A stretch of 64,000 bases of DNA from Candidatus Vicinibacter affinis (GCA_016714365.1 JADJNH010000005.1:574501-638500), one strand, 5' to 3'; shown: positions 45,070-54,647, counted from the stretch's first letter. Translations and numbers: made by a program. The notes: generated by a model not told the origin, from the sequence alone.

Positions 45070-45705
45070 ATGACACTTCATACCCATGGATTGGGAATTG
45101 ATTTTAAGAATGGGAAATCCTTGAAATTTCCAGATTTGAGTTTGGTAAGTGGCGAAACACTTTTAATTCATGGTCCGTCAGGCAGTGGAAAAACCAGTCT
45201 GTTGCACATGATCTGTGGACTTATGAATCCTTCATTCGGAGAGGTAAAAATATTGAATCAAAATATCCAAAAATTATCAAAGTCTGAATTGGATTTTTTC
45301 AGAGGTCAGCACATTGGAATTTGTCTACAAAGGCCTATTTTTATTAAATCCTTGACCGTTCTGGAGAATCTTATTTTAGCAAGACATTTGGCCAAGAAAA
45401 GAGTAAGCGACCATAAAATAGTAATCAATTGGTTAGAGAAATTTAATTTAATTAATTTAAAAAACCGCAAAACATTTTCGTTGTCACTTGGTGAGCAACA
45501 ACGTCTTATGTTTATAAGGGCTTTGGTGACAGAACCTGATTTGATTCTTGCAGATGAGCCAACCTCTTCACTGGATGATGTCAATGCAGAATTGATTGCC
45601 GATGTCTTATTAAATAGTTGCCATGATCAAAAAGCCACTTTGGTTGTCGTCAGTCATGATGCAAGGTTAAAGTCAAAGTTTTCTAACCAAATCTCTTTGC
45701 GATGA
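45070..45705 (+). CDS. LolD/MacB-like ABC transporter ATPase
   Basis: A 211-residue ATPase with Walker A GPSGSGKTS (about 35-43), signature LSLGEQQRL, Walker B LILADEPTSSLDD and the switch VVVSHD. LADEPTSSLD and the small size fit the LolD/MacB/FtsE group. It overlaps the permease gene by 4 nt. The pair would move lipoproteins or other cargo from the outer face of the inner membrane, or act mechanically; the exact role is unknown. Confidence 0.9.
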   Translation: MTLHTHGLGIDFKNGKSLKFPDLSLVSGETLLIHGPSGSGKTSLLHMICGLMNPSFGEVKILNQNIQKLSKSELDFFRGQHIGICLQRPIFIKSLTVLENLILARHLAKKRVSDHKIVINWLEKFNLINLKNRKTFSLSLGEQQRLMFIRALVTEPDLILADEPTSSLDDVNAELIADVLLNSCHDQKATLVVVSHDARLKSKFSNQISLR

Positions 45706-46973
45706 ATCTATTTTATCTGGCTTGGAAAAATCTAATGCTCAGACCCGCCAGGTTTCTGTTTGTGGTATTGCTCATGAGCATTGCGGCAAGTTTGGGTTTA
45801 TTAATCCTTTTGGTGAATGAGCAATTTAGTCAACATTTGGGCAAAAGTAGTGAACACATCGACCTCATATTATGTAGTAAAGGAAGCCCATTACAATCTG
45901 TTATGTGCAATGTTATGTATGTAGATGCACCTACTGGAAATATTTCTACAAATGAGTTAAAGCCATTTTTAAATCCTAAGCATCCATTAATCGAACAAAG
46001 TATTCCAATATCCAGTGGGGATAGTTATGAAGATTATAGAATTATCGGAACCACCTTTGAATATTTTCCATTTATGCAACTGAAAATAGGAGAAGGAGTT
46101 TTTTTTGAAAATGATTTTGATGCAGTGCTTGGTTCAGAAGTGGCCAAAGCTCAACATTTAAAAGTTGGGGATAAAATTCAATCAAACCATGGTTTGGTAA
46201 AAGAGGATGCATTGCATAAACATGATCAGGCTCTGACTATCAAAGGAATTTTGGAATCAAGCGGAACTATAAAAGACAGATTAATTTTTACCAATATTTC
46301 CACTTATTGGTCCATGCATCATGATGAAGTTGCCGAAGAGGAACAGGAAATACATCCTCATTCAGAGAATGATAGCCTACAGCATACTGTTAATTCAAAG
46401 GAGGATTTGAATAATTCCAAAGGTGGAGCTATAACTGCCTTATTGTTAAAGTTCAAAGGCAATAATATCCAAACTCTAAATTTTGGAAGAAATATTAATC
46501 AGAACACAGGACTTATGGCAGTTAATCCGGCAATAGAAATCAGCAGATTATATGAAATAAGTGGTTCTGCCAGCGAGTTGTTTAATATTATAGGACTGAT
46601 TCTTGGTGTGTTAGCCACTTTTGCAATCATCATCAATTTATTTCAAGCATTTGAAGAAAGAAAGATAGAGATGGCCATAATGAGATTGGGGGGAGCAGGA
46701 AAAATGTATTTGTTTGTCTTAATGATGATCGAAGGATTGATGATCAGCATTATAGGAATTTTGATTGCAATTATTATAGCACATGGCAGTTTGGAAATTG
46801 CATCTGGGTATTTTAATTTGGGAGAGAAGTTTAATATTTCTGGCAGATATTTTTCAAAAGACGAAGTCAAGATTATAATTGGAGGACTTTTAATTGGAGC
46901 CTTTTCAGCTGCATGGCCAGCTGTCAAAGCTTACAAACAGGATATTCATAAAGTTATTTCTTCGATGAATTAG
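45702..46973 (+). CDS. FtsX/LolC/MacB-type ABC permease
   Basis: A 423-residue permease. An N-terminal helix (FLFVVLLMSIAASLGLLIL) leads to a periplasmic MacB-like domain (about 45-285) and three C-terminal helices (FNIIGLILGVLATFAIIINL, YLFVLMMIEGLMISIIGILI, IIIGGLLIGAFSAAWPA). EERKIEMAIMRLGGAG is the conserved FtsX-family loop. It pairs with the ATPase gene upstream. The insert at about 205-235 (EEEQEIHPHSENDS) is charged and His-rich. Confidence 0.87.
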   Translation: MNLFYLAWKNLMLRPARFLFVVLLMSIAASLGLLILLVNEQFSQHLGKSSEHIDLILCSKGSPLQSVMCNVMYVDAPTGNISTNELKPFLNPKHPLIEQSIPISSGDSYEDYRIIGTTFEYFPFMQLKIGEGVFFENDFDAVLGSEVAKAQHLKVGDKIQSNHGLVKEDALHKHDQALTIKGILESSGTIKDRLIFTNISTYWSMHHDEVAEEEQEIHPHSENDSLQHTVNSKEDLNNSKGGAITALLLKFKGNNIQTLNFGRNINQNTGLMAVNPAIEISRLYEISGSASELFNIIGLILGVLATFAIIINLFQAFEERKIEMAIMRLGGAGKMYLFVLMMIEGLMISIIGILIAIIIAHGSLEIASGYFNLGEKFNISGRYFSKDEVKIIIGGLLIGAFSAAWPAVKAYKQDIHKVISSMN

Positions 46974-46983
46974 GTATAAACTT

Positions 46984-47706
46984 TCAGAGAATAGATCTAA
47001 AAATATCAGGTGAATTGAGTAACCCGAAATTTTCAATATGAATTCTGTAGTACAGGGCAAGACTGTCCAACATTTTCCTTCGATCCAATTTATTTAATTT
47101 AATTGGAATGGTTTGTTGGGAATCCGTCTCACTTAATAAGCCATGCAAGTATTGACTTAAAACAGGCTCAAGGTGGTAAGGACTTTGAATCATGTAGGAA
47201 CAAAATTGACCATTTTCCAAATCAAAAGAATTGTCTGTTCCAGAATAATTATTTGCAGGCTGGAAGCCAAGAATTTTTGTTAATCTGATTAAAAATTTTA
47301 AATGAAAATCAGGATCCGCAATTTCTTGTTTATCCAAAATAATTAAGCATCTTTGGATGAATTGAAACAGCTCTGGATTAGGGTGGTTGTCTTTTATTGT
47401 TTTGCGACAAATTTCCAATATAAAAGTAGAAATTGCTGATTTTACCAAATTGAAATTAATGTCCTGATAAATATAGGCATATTGCACTTCTTTTAAGCGA
47501 TGAAGATTTTTTTGTTCGTTAAAATATGCAATTAATTCAATAATGTTTCCTGCACTTAGAATAGCCGCTAGCCTTTGATCTCCTTTTTTGTAAACACTGT
47601 TGATGAGGAATGAATGTAATCCCTGGTCTTCAGTAAAAATATCAAGAATTAGGCTAGATTCCTTATATTTTAAAGCTTTAAGTACAATTCCCTTGGTGCG
47701 GATCAT
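46984..47706 (-). CDS. recO: DNA repair protein RecO
   Basis: A 240-residue RecO. It starts with the OB-fold segment TKGIVLKALKYKESSLILDIFTE (the first part of the fold, counted from residue 3) and GLHSFLINSVYKKG, followed by a helical region. The zinc-binding cysteines of some RecO proteins are not evident, as in other members of this phylum. RecO loads RecA onto SSB-coated DNA with RecR. It converges with the permease gene 10 nt away; no terminator is visible between them. Confidence 0.88.
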   Translation of the reverse strand: MIRTKGIVLKALKYKESSLILDIFTEDQGLHSFLINSVYKKGDQRLAAILSAGNIIELIAYFNEQKNLHRLKEVQYAYIYQDINFNLVKSAISTFILEICRKTIKDNHPNPELFQFIQRCLIILDKQEIADPDFHLKFLIRLTKILGFQPANNYSGTDNSFDLENGQFCSYMIQSPYHLEPVLSQYLHGLLSETDSQQTIPIKLNKLDRRKMLDSLALYYRIHIENFGLLNSPDIFRSIL

Positions 47707-47713
47707 CTTTAAG

Positions 47714-47735
47714 ACAGTAAGAAATTCATTACTGT
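47714..47735. other. Inverted repeat before recO
   Basis: ACAGTAA (47714-47720) and TTACTGT (47729-47735) are separated by 8 nt, just upstream of the recO ATG and after the proline dehydrogenase stop. It may be an operator or a weak terminator hairpin. Confidence 0.3.
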
Positions 47736-47768
47736 AAAAATATTAGGTAAGGGAGTATCATTACACTA

Positions 47769-48959
47769 CTAAAGTAAACCTCTTCTTTTCATTTCCTTGG
47801 TCAACAAGTTTAATTCCCGGCTCATGTCACCGGTAACGCTGGTGTTTTCCTGTGCCCTTCTTGTAAGATAGGGAGTAACTTCTCTGATAGGACCATAAGG
47901 TACATATTTTGCAACATTATATCCCTGAGCTGAAAGATTGAATGTAATATTATCACTCATCCCATACAATTGGCAGAAATTCATGTGTGGATGATCTCTT
48001 GAAATCTGATTTTGCGTCATGAGGTCCACTTGCAACAAGTTACTTTCCCAATTGTGACTGGAATTACATAAGCTAATTTGATCAATGTTATCAATGCAAA
48101 ATCTAAGTGCATCATTATAATCACCATCGGTTGAGGATTTATCAGGCTGAATTGGATCTGGATACCCTTTATCCTCAGCTCTCTTCCGTTCTTTCTCCAT
48201 ATAGGCTCCTCGGACAATTTTAACACCTAAAATAAAATTATTTTCCTTTGCCAATTTTAGATTATCCTTCAGGTAATTAAGTCTGTCCTTTCGATACAGC
48301 TGATATGTATTGTACAAAATCGGCTTCTCTTTATTATAGATGGCCATATATTTTAAAACCAACTGATCAATTGGATCTTGAATCCAACTTTCTTCTGCAT
48401 CAACAAATATTGAAACACCCATTTCATGAGCCTTCTTACACAACTGGGCAAAACGATTTTCAAGCCTTTGAAATTGATTTTTTTCTAATTCACTCAGATT
48501 TTCTCCTGATTGTATTTTTTCAAGTAAGTTTACTGAAACATAGCCTGTTAGTTTTGTTGAAATCACTGGAACATTGGGATTGCTGCAGGCAAATTCTATT
48601 GCTTTGATATTTTCCGCCAAGGTATGTTCAAAATCTTCTTCTTTCTCTTTAGCCTCTACTCCAAAGTCCAGAATCGTAAGTGTGTTTCTAAAATTCAGAC
48701 GGTCGACCACTTTTTGACATTCAAAAAGATTTGTCCCACCACAAAACTGAAAAAATATCGTTTCTCTGATAAAAGGGTCTCCTATTCCAAATGGCATCTT
48801 AGCAGCCAGGTTACCAAAGAGGGAACCCAGTTTAACTAAAGTAGGATTATTCATCAGCTGAAATAATCTGTAAGTTTTTATAAGCTCCTTATTTGATTTA
48901 TAGGAAAATGCAATTTCCGTATTGTTGAAATCGAGTTTCGGGTCTCCAGAATCTGACAT
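47769..48959 (-). CDS. Proline dehydrogenase (FAD-dependent, single-domain PRODH)
   Basis: A 396-residue monofunctional proline dehydrogenase, without the P5C dehydrogenase part of PutA. TIM-barrel marks are VPVISTKLTGYVS, IFVDAEESWIQ (about 192-202), NFILGVKIVRGAYMEKERKRA (about 248-268 region) and a C-terminal RRAQENTSV motif, which binds proline and FAD. It oxidises proline to pyrroline-5-carboxylate and passes electrons to the quinone pool. The second enzyme of the route is not in the window. Confidence 0.9.
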   Translation of the reverse strand: MSDSGDPKLDFNNTEIAFSYKSNKELIKTYRLFQLMNNPTLVKLGSLFGNLAAKMPFGIGDPFIRETIFFQFCGGTNLFECQKVVDRLNFRNTLTILDFGVEAKEKEEDFEHTLAENIKAIEFACSNPNVPVISTKLTGYVSVNLLEKIQSGENLSELEKNQFQRLENRFAQLCKKAHEMGVSIFVDAEESWIQDPIDQLVLKYMAIYNKEKPILYNTYQLYRKDRLNYLKDNLKLAKENNFILGVKIVRGAYMEKERKRAEDKGYPDPIQPDKSSTDGDYNDALRFCIDNIDQISLCNSSHNWESNLLQVDLMTQNQISRDHPHMNFCQLYGMSDNITFNLSAQGYNVAKYVPYGPIREVTPYLTRRAQENTSVTGDMSRELNLLTKEMKRRGLL

Positions 48960-49299
48960 AAATATATTTGAACAGTTATTTTGTTAAATGAAATGTAATT
49001 AAGAATCAAAAAACCATTCAAAAATAGCCTTTTTTTGCCACCCTTTTGTAACAAATTGAAAGAACCTATAAAATTATTTTCAAATCTGAATTTTGACAAT
49101 TAGGTGCTTAATGAATGATGACGTTAAATGCAAATTGCTTGACATTTTAGAATCACCATTAAACTAGGTTTTTAACTTTAAGTATTTGATATTTAATTAT
49201 ATATATATGTTTAAATATCCTACAAGTCTTTTAGGTGTTTCTGACAATTTGTCATTTCCTTGCAAAAGAGTTATATTTGTCCTCTTTTTTTGAAATCAA
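48960..49299. other. Intergenic region between divergent proline dehydrogenase and miaB genes
   Basis: A 340-nt AT-rich region with an alternating AT stretch (about 49196-49209). It holds the well-formed miaB promoter at 49248-49279. No ORF or strong hairpin is seen. Confidence 0.6.
49248..49279 (+). promoter_or_regulatory. Full Bacteroidota promoter (TTTG-N20-TATATTTG) for the miaB operon
   Basis: TTTG at 49248-49251 and TATATTTG at 49272-49279 are 20 nt apart, matching the primary sigma (RpoD/SigABfr) promoter of this phylum. The -7 box ends 20 nt before the ATG. Confidence 0.7.
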
Positions 49300-50721
49300 A
49301 TGATGTACCATCAAGATTCTAACCATTCTATATTGGAAGAAAATCGCCAAGGGGAAGCTCTTGCTTACAAAAGGGAAAGTGAGCAAACTAACTCCCGGTA
49401 TTTTTATATAGAGAGTTATGGCTGCCAAATGAATTTTAGTGATTCTGAGATTGTCGCATCCATCCTTTCAGATGAAGGCTTGCAATCCACCAAGGACTTT
49501 CAACTTGCCGAGCTTATTCTGCTTAATACTTGCTCCATCAGAGAAAAGGCTGAAGAAACAGTCCGCAAGCGTCTTAAAGACTTTGCCAAACTCAAAAAGA
49601 GTAAGCCGGAGTTACTTATTGGAGTGTTGGGTTGTATGGCAGAACGTCTGAAATCAAAATTTCTTGAAGACGAAAAACTTGTCGACATAGTGGTTGGACC
49701 TGATGCCTACCGAGATTTACCACGTTTGGTGAATCAAGCTATGGATGGTGATAAAGCCATCAATGTCTTTTTATCCAGGGAAGAAACTTATGCAGATATA
49801 GCTCCATTGAGATTGGACAGTAATGGGATTACTGCATTTATTTCAATTATGAGAGGATGCGATAATATGTGCTCCTTTTGTGTGGTTCCATACACTCGTG
49901 GAAGGGAAAGAAGCAGAAGTGCTTTTACAATTATGGCTGAGGCAGAGGATCTCTTTTCCAAAGGATTTAGAGAGGTAACCTTGCTAGGACAAAATGTGGA
50001 TAGCTATAAATGGGAAAACCCGGAGACAGGGCAACTAATTAATTTTGCTAATCTCCTTGAAATGATTGCAGAGATAAATCCATTGCTCAGGGTAAGATTT
50101 TCAACTTCACATCCGAAAGACATTACAGATGAGGTGTTGCATACCATTTCAAAATTTGATAATATTTGTAAATATATTCACCTTCCTGTTCAATCAGGAT
50201 CCAGCAGGATCCTTAAATTGATGAACCGAACCTATGATCGAGAATGGTATTTAAACCGTATCGCTTCTATAAAAAATATAATACCTGAATGTGCCGTGTC
50301 CTCTGATGTAATTACAGGATTTTGCAGTGAGACTGAAGAGGATCATCAGGATACACTTTCAATCATGAAATGGTCAGACTACAGTATGTCTTACATGTTC
50401 CATTATTCAGAAAGACCAGGGACTCCTGCTGCCAAAAAATTAAAGGATGATGTTTCGTTGGATGTTAAAAAAAGAAGGCTTAGTGAAATTATCAGACTTC
50501 AGAATCAATTAAGCTATCAGCATAATCAAAGAGATGTTGGTAACATTTTCAATGTTCTGATAGAAGGTGATTCAAAGCGATCCGATCAAATGTTTAAAGG
50601 CAGGAATTCACAAAATAAAATGATTGTATTTCCCAAAAAGGCTGGACTTCAGGTTGGGGATTATGTTTCAGTTAGAGTTGAATCCGCATCAAGTGCTACA
50701 CTTAACGGTGTGATAGTCTAG
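49300..50721 (+). CDS. miaB: tRNA-2-methylthio-N6-dimethylallyladenosine synthase MiaB
   Basis: A 473-residue radical-SAM methylthiotransferase. The N-terminal UPF0004 domain binds one cluster through C42, C78 and C112 (SYGCQMNFSDSE, LNTCSIRE, LGCMAERL). The radical-SAM cluster is held by C187, C191 and C194 (RGCDNMCSFCVVPYTRG). A C-terminal TRAM domain follows (about 405-473). It methylthiolates i6A37 in tRNAs reading UNN codons. ATG 49300 and 49303 are both possible starts. It opens an operon that runs to secG. Confidence 0.96.
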   Translation: MMYHQDSNHSILEENRQGEALAYKRESEQTNSRYFYIESYGCQMNFSDSEIVASILSDEGLQSTKDFQLAELILLNTCSIREKAEETVRKRLKDFAKLKKSKPELLIGVLGCMAERLKSKFLEDEKLVDIVVGPDAYRDLPRLVNQAMDGDKAINVFLSREETYADIAPLRLDSNGITAFISIMRGCDNMCSFCVVPYTRGRERSRSAFTIMAEAEDLFSKGFREVTLLGQNVDSYKWENPETGQLINFANLLEMIAEINPLLRVRFSTSHPKDITDEVLHTISKFDNICKYIHLPVQSGSSRILKLMNRTYDREWYLNRIASIKNIIPECAVSSDVITGFCSETEEDHQDTLSIMKWSDYSMSYMFHYSERPGTPAAKKLKDDVSLDVKKRRLSEIIRLQNQLSYQHNQRDVGNIFNVLIEGDSKRSDQMFKGRNSQNKMIVFPKKAGLQVGDYVSVRVESASSATLNGVIV

Positions 50722-50727
50722 AAATAT

Positions 50728-51969
50728 ATGGAAAGTGTTCAGGCAGTTAAACAACGATACGGAATTTATGGGAGATCTGATAAGCTTAATCAGGCTCTTG
50801 ACACTGCCATTCGTGTAGCAACGACTGATCTTACTGTTTTGATTTTTGGAGAAAGTGGTACAGGAAAAGAGGTGTTTTCAAAAGTAATCCATAACCTGAG
50901 CCCTAGAAAACACAATCAGTTTATCGCTGTGAACTGTGGTGCGATTCCTGCGGGTACGATTAACTCTGAACTTTTTGGCCACGAAAAAGGATCTTTTACC
51001 GGAGCTACTTCAGATCGAAAAGGCTACTTTGAAACGGTTGATGGGGGAACTATTTTCCTGGATGAGATAGGAGAAATGCCCCAAGATACTCAGGCCTTTT
51101 TACTGAGAGTGTTAGAATCCGGCGAATTCATACGTGTTGGTTCTTCTAAAACACTCAAAACAAACGTCAGGGTGATTGCCGCTACCAATGTTAACCTTTT
51201 AGAAAAAGTGCGACGTGGTAAATTCAGAGAAGATCTTTATTATCGATTAAATACAGTTCCTATAAGGGTGCCTTCGCTAAAGGAAAGAAGAGAGGACATA
51301 CTAATATTCTTTAGGAAATTTGCACAGGATTTTGCTGAAAAATACCGGACCAGTCCGATAGAACTGGAGGATGCCTCTGAGTCTTTAATAGAAAATTATG
51401 CATGGCCCGGAAACATAAGGGAACTCCGCAATGCTGTTGAGCAATTATCCGTGCTATCAGATCGAAAAAATATAAGTCCGAATGATTTACTCCGAATCAT
51501 TCCTGATATTCATCAGACTAACTTACCCTCCATTGGCAGTAACGATCAGGCTGGAGAAGCTACTGGTTACCATGAACGTGAAATTTTATATAAACTGCTT
51601 TTTGACATGAAGCAGGACTTGAACCAATTAAAAACCATGTTTGTCCAAATGGTACAAGCCAATGATTTAGAAATGCCACCATCAATGGATAAAGGTATCA
51701 CAGTCATTCCCAATAATTCTTCTCCTGCATGGCCATCTTATACAAGTACAAGCCATACCGAAAGACCGATCATTATCCAAAAGAATAAGGACGAATTTGA
51801 GAATGTGGAATTGGTAGAAGAACATTTATCTTTGGACGATATGGAAAAGGATATGATCCTGAAAGCGCTCAAAAAATTTAATGGAAAAAGGAAGGATGCA
51901 GCGGATGAATTAGGGATCTCGGAACGAACTTTGTATCGAAAAATTAAGCAATTTTCCATCGAAATATGA
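50728..51969 (+). CDS. Sigma-54 interacting activator without receiver domain
   Basis: A 413-residue AAA+ bacterial enhancer-binding protein. The AAA+ part has Walker A GESGTGKE (41-48), the sigma-54 contact loop GSFTGA (88-93), Walker B GGTIFLDEIGEM (106-117) and the arginine-finger area FREDLYYRLN. A Fis-type HTH ends it (DAADELGISERTLYRKIKQF). There is no N-terminal sensor or receiver domain. It starts 6 nt after miaB and overlaps lptE by 4 nt, so it is tied to envelope housekeeping genes. In this phylum the same order miaB-EBP-lptE is common, as I recall. Confidence 0.93.
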   Translation: MESVQAVKQRYGIYGRSDKLNQALDTAIRVATTDLTVLIFGESGTGKEVFSKVIHNLSPRKHNQFIAVNCGAIPAGTINSELFGHEKGSFTGATSDRKGYFETVDGGTIFLDEIGEMPQDTQAFLLRVLESGEFIRVGSSKTLKTNVRVIAATNVNLLEKVRRGKFREDLYYRLNTVPIRVPSLKERREDILIFFRKFAQDFAEKYRTSPIELEDASESLIENYAWPGNIRELRNAVEQLSVLSDRKNISPNDLLRIIPDIHQTNLPSIGSNDQAGEATGYHEREILYKLLFDMKQDLNQLKTMFVQMVQANDLEMPPSMDKGITVIPNNSSPAWPSYTSTSHTERPIIIQKNKDEFENVELVEEHLSLDDMEKDMILKALKKFNGKRKDAADELGISERTLYRKIKQFSIEI

Positions 51970-52451
51970 AGCATTGTATATTGCTTGTTTGTTGTTTGTT
52001 TTATGGGTGCTATTCCTTTAAAGGAACCAGTATAGATCCGGAAATTCAATTCTTCAATGTTGAACCTATTAAAGACATATCTGCTTCTGCACCCGGTTAT
52101 TATCCAAATGATTTTGCTGAAGCTCTAAACAATAAAATTCGTAGAGAATCCAGGTTAGTTTTTAACGCAGCCAATCCTGACATTGTATTCAAAATCAAGA
52201 TTACTCAATACTCAGTCAGCTCTCAAGCTCCTATAGCCGGATCCTTTACCTCCATTAACAGACTCACTGTTACTCTTGAAGTCGTTTGTGAAAACACCAA
52301 GAACGAAAAGTCAAATTGGAATGCAAACTTTTCTAGATTTGAGGATTTTGATGCATCTCTCAATTTGAACACAGAAGAAAACAGGCTTTTAACCAACATC
52401 AATAAACTCTTGCTGGAAGATATTTTTAATAAAGCATTTTCCAATTGGTAA
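51966..52451 (+). CDS. lptE: LptE-like LPS assembly lipoprotein
   Basis: A 161-residue lipoprotein (ILLVCCLFYGCYSFKG, lipobox YGC with C15). The mature start YSFKGTSIDPEIQFFNVEPI and the later TSINRLTVTLEVVCEN fit LptE of Bacteroidota, which plugs the LptD barrel and helps place lipopolysaccharide in the outer membrane. The gene overlaps the activator gene upstream by 4 nt (ATGA). The family assignment rests on this pattern and on gene order. Confidence 0.82.
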   Translation: MKHCILLVCCLFYGCYSFKGTSIDPEIQFFNVEPIKDISASAPGYYPNDFAEALNNKIRRESRLVFNAANPDIVFKIKITQYSVSSQAPIAGSFTSINRLTVTLEVVCENTKNEKSNWNANFSRFEDFDASLNLNTEENRLLTNINKLLLEDIFNKAFSNW

Positions 52452-52459
52452 TACTTTTT

Positions 52460-53344
52460 ATGGAAGAAATTAATATTAAAAAAGAAGACCTTCAGGATAT
52501 CGAAATCTTAAAAAGTAGATACCCTTTGGCCAATAATTTTTTTATTCATCTGGATCAAAATAATTTGGAAGCTGCAGATTTTAATTTTCAAAATACGCTC
52601 TACCGTAATTCTTTAAATTGGAATAAATTTTCAGATCAAAGTAAACCCGATCTACAAAATGTGTCAGATTCTGAAGAAAAAAAGAATGTTTTGACATCAG
52701 TAATTGTCGAGCGTACAGAAGAGCCTGAAATTTCTGAATCGGCAGAGACTATACAGGATTTTGAAGTCCAGACCGAACTTAAACCAGAACCTGTAATGGA
52801 AACTGGTTTGAAAATTCAGTCTATCCCTGAAAATTCAGCTCAGCCAATAGAATCTCGAAACGATGATCAATCAGAAGCACATTCTTCTGAAGTTGAGGAA
52901 TCCAAAAAAACCATTATAACCAGATCTAAGAAGCCCAAAATCAATAAGTCTCTTTCACAAAAGCAAGCCCAACCATCTAAAAAGGCAGGCCAAATTGGTA
53001 ATTCGGATAGTGGATTGTCTGAAAACAGTTCTGAAAAGAGCACAGACAGCTTTTATTCCTGGCTGAGCTTACTGGAAGAAATGAATCCAAAAAGAACCAA
53101 AGTTCAGAAGCAATCTAACCCAACCACCAAAGTTAGGAAGACCTCTAAAGGATTAGAAAAGATTCAATTGCTTGTTGAAGAAAGTCAACACCTAAAAGAG
53201 GAGGTAGTTTCCGAGACATTGGCCCAACTTCTTGATAAACAGGGCCATAAGGAAGAAGCCATTAAAATGTATGAAAAATTGTCCATTAAGTTTCCCGATA
53301 AAAGTGCTACCTTTGCAATCCTTATTAAAAAACTAAAATCCTGA
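52460..53344 (+). CDS. Conserved protein of the lptE-secG locus, low-complexity with TPR-like C-terminus
   Basis: A 294-residue soluble protein (ATG 52460; an upstream frame to 52445 is less likely as it overlaps lptE). Residues 1-60 look folded, about 60-200 are rich in E, S, K and Q and likely disordered, and the C-terminus (about 240-294: ETLAQLLDKQGHKEEAIKMY, LSIKFPDKSATFAILIKKL) is one TPR-like helix pair. Proteins like this lie between lptE and secG in other Bacteroidota; their role is unknown. Confidence 0.75.
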   Translation: MEEINIKKEDLQDIEILKSRYPLANNFFIHLDQNNLEAADFNFQNTLYRNSLNWNKFSDQSKPDLQNVSDSEEKKNVLTSVIVERTEEPEISESAETIQDFEVQTELKPEPVMETGLKIQSIPENSAQPIESRNDDQSEAHSSEVEESKKTIITRSKKPKINKSLSQKQAQPSKKAGQIGNSDSGLSENSSEKSTDSFYSWLSLLEEMNPKRTKVQKQSNPTTKVRKTSKGLEKIQLLVEESQHLKEEVVSETLAQLLDKQGHKEEAIKMYEKLSIKFPDKSATFAILIKKLKS

Positions 53345-53347
53345 TCC

Positions 53348-53623
53348 ATGCTTATTACGCTGATAACCATACTGATAGCCATTGATTGTGTACTTTTAAT
53401 TGGCGTTGTATTGATCCAGAATCCTAAGGGAGGAGGTGTAGATTCTACTTTTGGCGGACAAAGTGCTAATCAAATGTTTGGGGCTGCAAGATCAGCTGAT
53501 TTTATTGAAAAACTTACCTGGTATTTAGCTGCAATTCTTTTTGCATTGTGCATTTTGGTAGCTATTATGGCCGGGTCTGGCGCTGAAGTGGCTCCTTCAG
53601 TTCCAATTCCTCCTCCTCAATAG
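53348..53623 (+). CDS. secG: Preprotein translocase subunit SecG
   Basis: A 91-residue membrane protein with two helices (about 1-20 and 55-75) around the conserved segment VLIQNPKGGGVDSTFGGQSANQ (split here at its centre; counted 22-43) and MFGAARSADF. This is typical SecG, the accessory subunit of SecYEG. It lies 3 nt behind the TPR-like gene at the end of the miaB operon. In many Bacteroidota groES-groEL follow secG; here they are elsewhere. Confidence 0.93.
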   Translation: MLITLITILIAIDCVLLIGVVLIQNPKGGGVDSTFGGQSANQMFGAARSADFIEKLTWYLAAILFALCILVAIMAGSGAEVAPSVPIPPPQ

Positions 53624-53723
53624 TCGGAATCTGCCAAATTTCTAGCTACTTCTTTTAAAATCTAATTTCAAATTCAGGATAAGTTGCATTTATTCCTAAC
53701 TTGCTTCATGTAAATTGAAGTGT

Positions 53724-54647
53724 ATGAGGATTCTGATAACAGATGATGTTCATCCCTGCCTGATTAGTGGTTTCAATATAAAAGGTTATTTTGTTGAATA
53801 CTCTCCAGCCATCACTTTGAATGAAGTGCATGACATAATAGGAAGTTATGACGGAATTGTAGTGAATACCAAGGTCATAATGGATAAGGCATTGATTGAC
53901 AAAGCTATTCATCTAAAATGTGTTGCTAGACTTGGGTCTGGCCTGGATACTTTGGATACACTCTATCTCAACCAAAAAGGAATTTATTATTTTAACACAC
54001 CTGAAGCAAATTGTCAGGCAGTTGGAGAACACGCTCTTGCCAGCTTCCTTGCTTTGGCCCGCAACATTCTTCGAGCGGATCAGGAAGTGAGAAATTTTAG
54101 CTGGCACAGAGAGCTAAACAGAGGTTTTGAACTTGGATCCATGTGCTTTGGCATTATTGGCTGCGGGCATACCGGACAAGCGTTTATCCGCCTGTTAAAA
54201 CCCTTTGGATGTCGGATTATTGTTTTTGATCCAAACAAAGTGCTTTCATTTGAAGATGACAATGTAGTGATAGCCAAAAACATGGATGAATTGCTTGATT
54301 GCTCAGTCATCAGTCTCCACGTTGATTTAAATTCTTCGACCAGACATCTCATTAATCAAAAATTTGTCGAAGATATGAAGCGCCCTTTTTATTTAATAAA
54401 TACTTCCAGAGGGGCAGTTGTAAAAATAATAGACGTTGAAGAAGGACTTCAATCAGGCAAAATTTTAGGTGCTTGCCTGGACGTTTTTGAAAATGAAAAA
54501 ACATCAACATTCAGTGAAGCTGAGCACAAACTGTACACTAGCCTATATTCTCGTAAAAATGTAATTCTCACACCCCACATTGCAGGTTGGACGTTTGAGT
54601 CAAAGCTAAAGATTGCGCAAGCTGTATTGAGTAAATGGCCGACCTAG
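53724..54647 (+). CDS. D-2-hydroxyacid dehydrogenase (phosphoglycerate dehydrogenase-like)
   Basis: A 307-residue NAD-dependent dehydrogenase of the D-isomer family. It has the substrate segment ARLGSGLDTLD, the NAD-binding loop GIIGCGHTGQ (about 142-151) with the closing acid in VFDPNK, the catalytic Arg in LINTSRGAVV and the catalytic His in TPHIAGWT. The size and lack of an ACT domain fit a short SerA-like or glyoxylate-reductase-like enzyme; the substrate is open. The start is ATG 53724; a TTG nine nt earlier is less likely. Confidence 0.85.
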   Translation: MRILITDDVHPCLISGFNIKGYFVEYSPAITLNEVHDIIGSYDGIVVNTKVIMDKALIDKAIHLKCVARLGSGLDTLDTLYLNQKGIYYFNTPEANCQAVGEHALASFLALARNILRADQEVRNFSWHRELNRGFELGSMCFGIIGCGHTGQAFIRLLKPFGCRIIVFDPNKVLSFEDDNVVIAKNMDELLDCSVISLHVDLNSSTRHLINQKFVEDMKRPFYLINTSRGAVVKIIDVEEGLQSGKILGACLDVFENEKTSTFSEAEHKLYTSLYSRKNVILTPHIAGWTFESKLKIAQAVLSKWPT

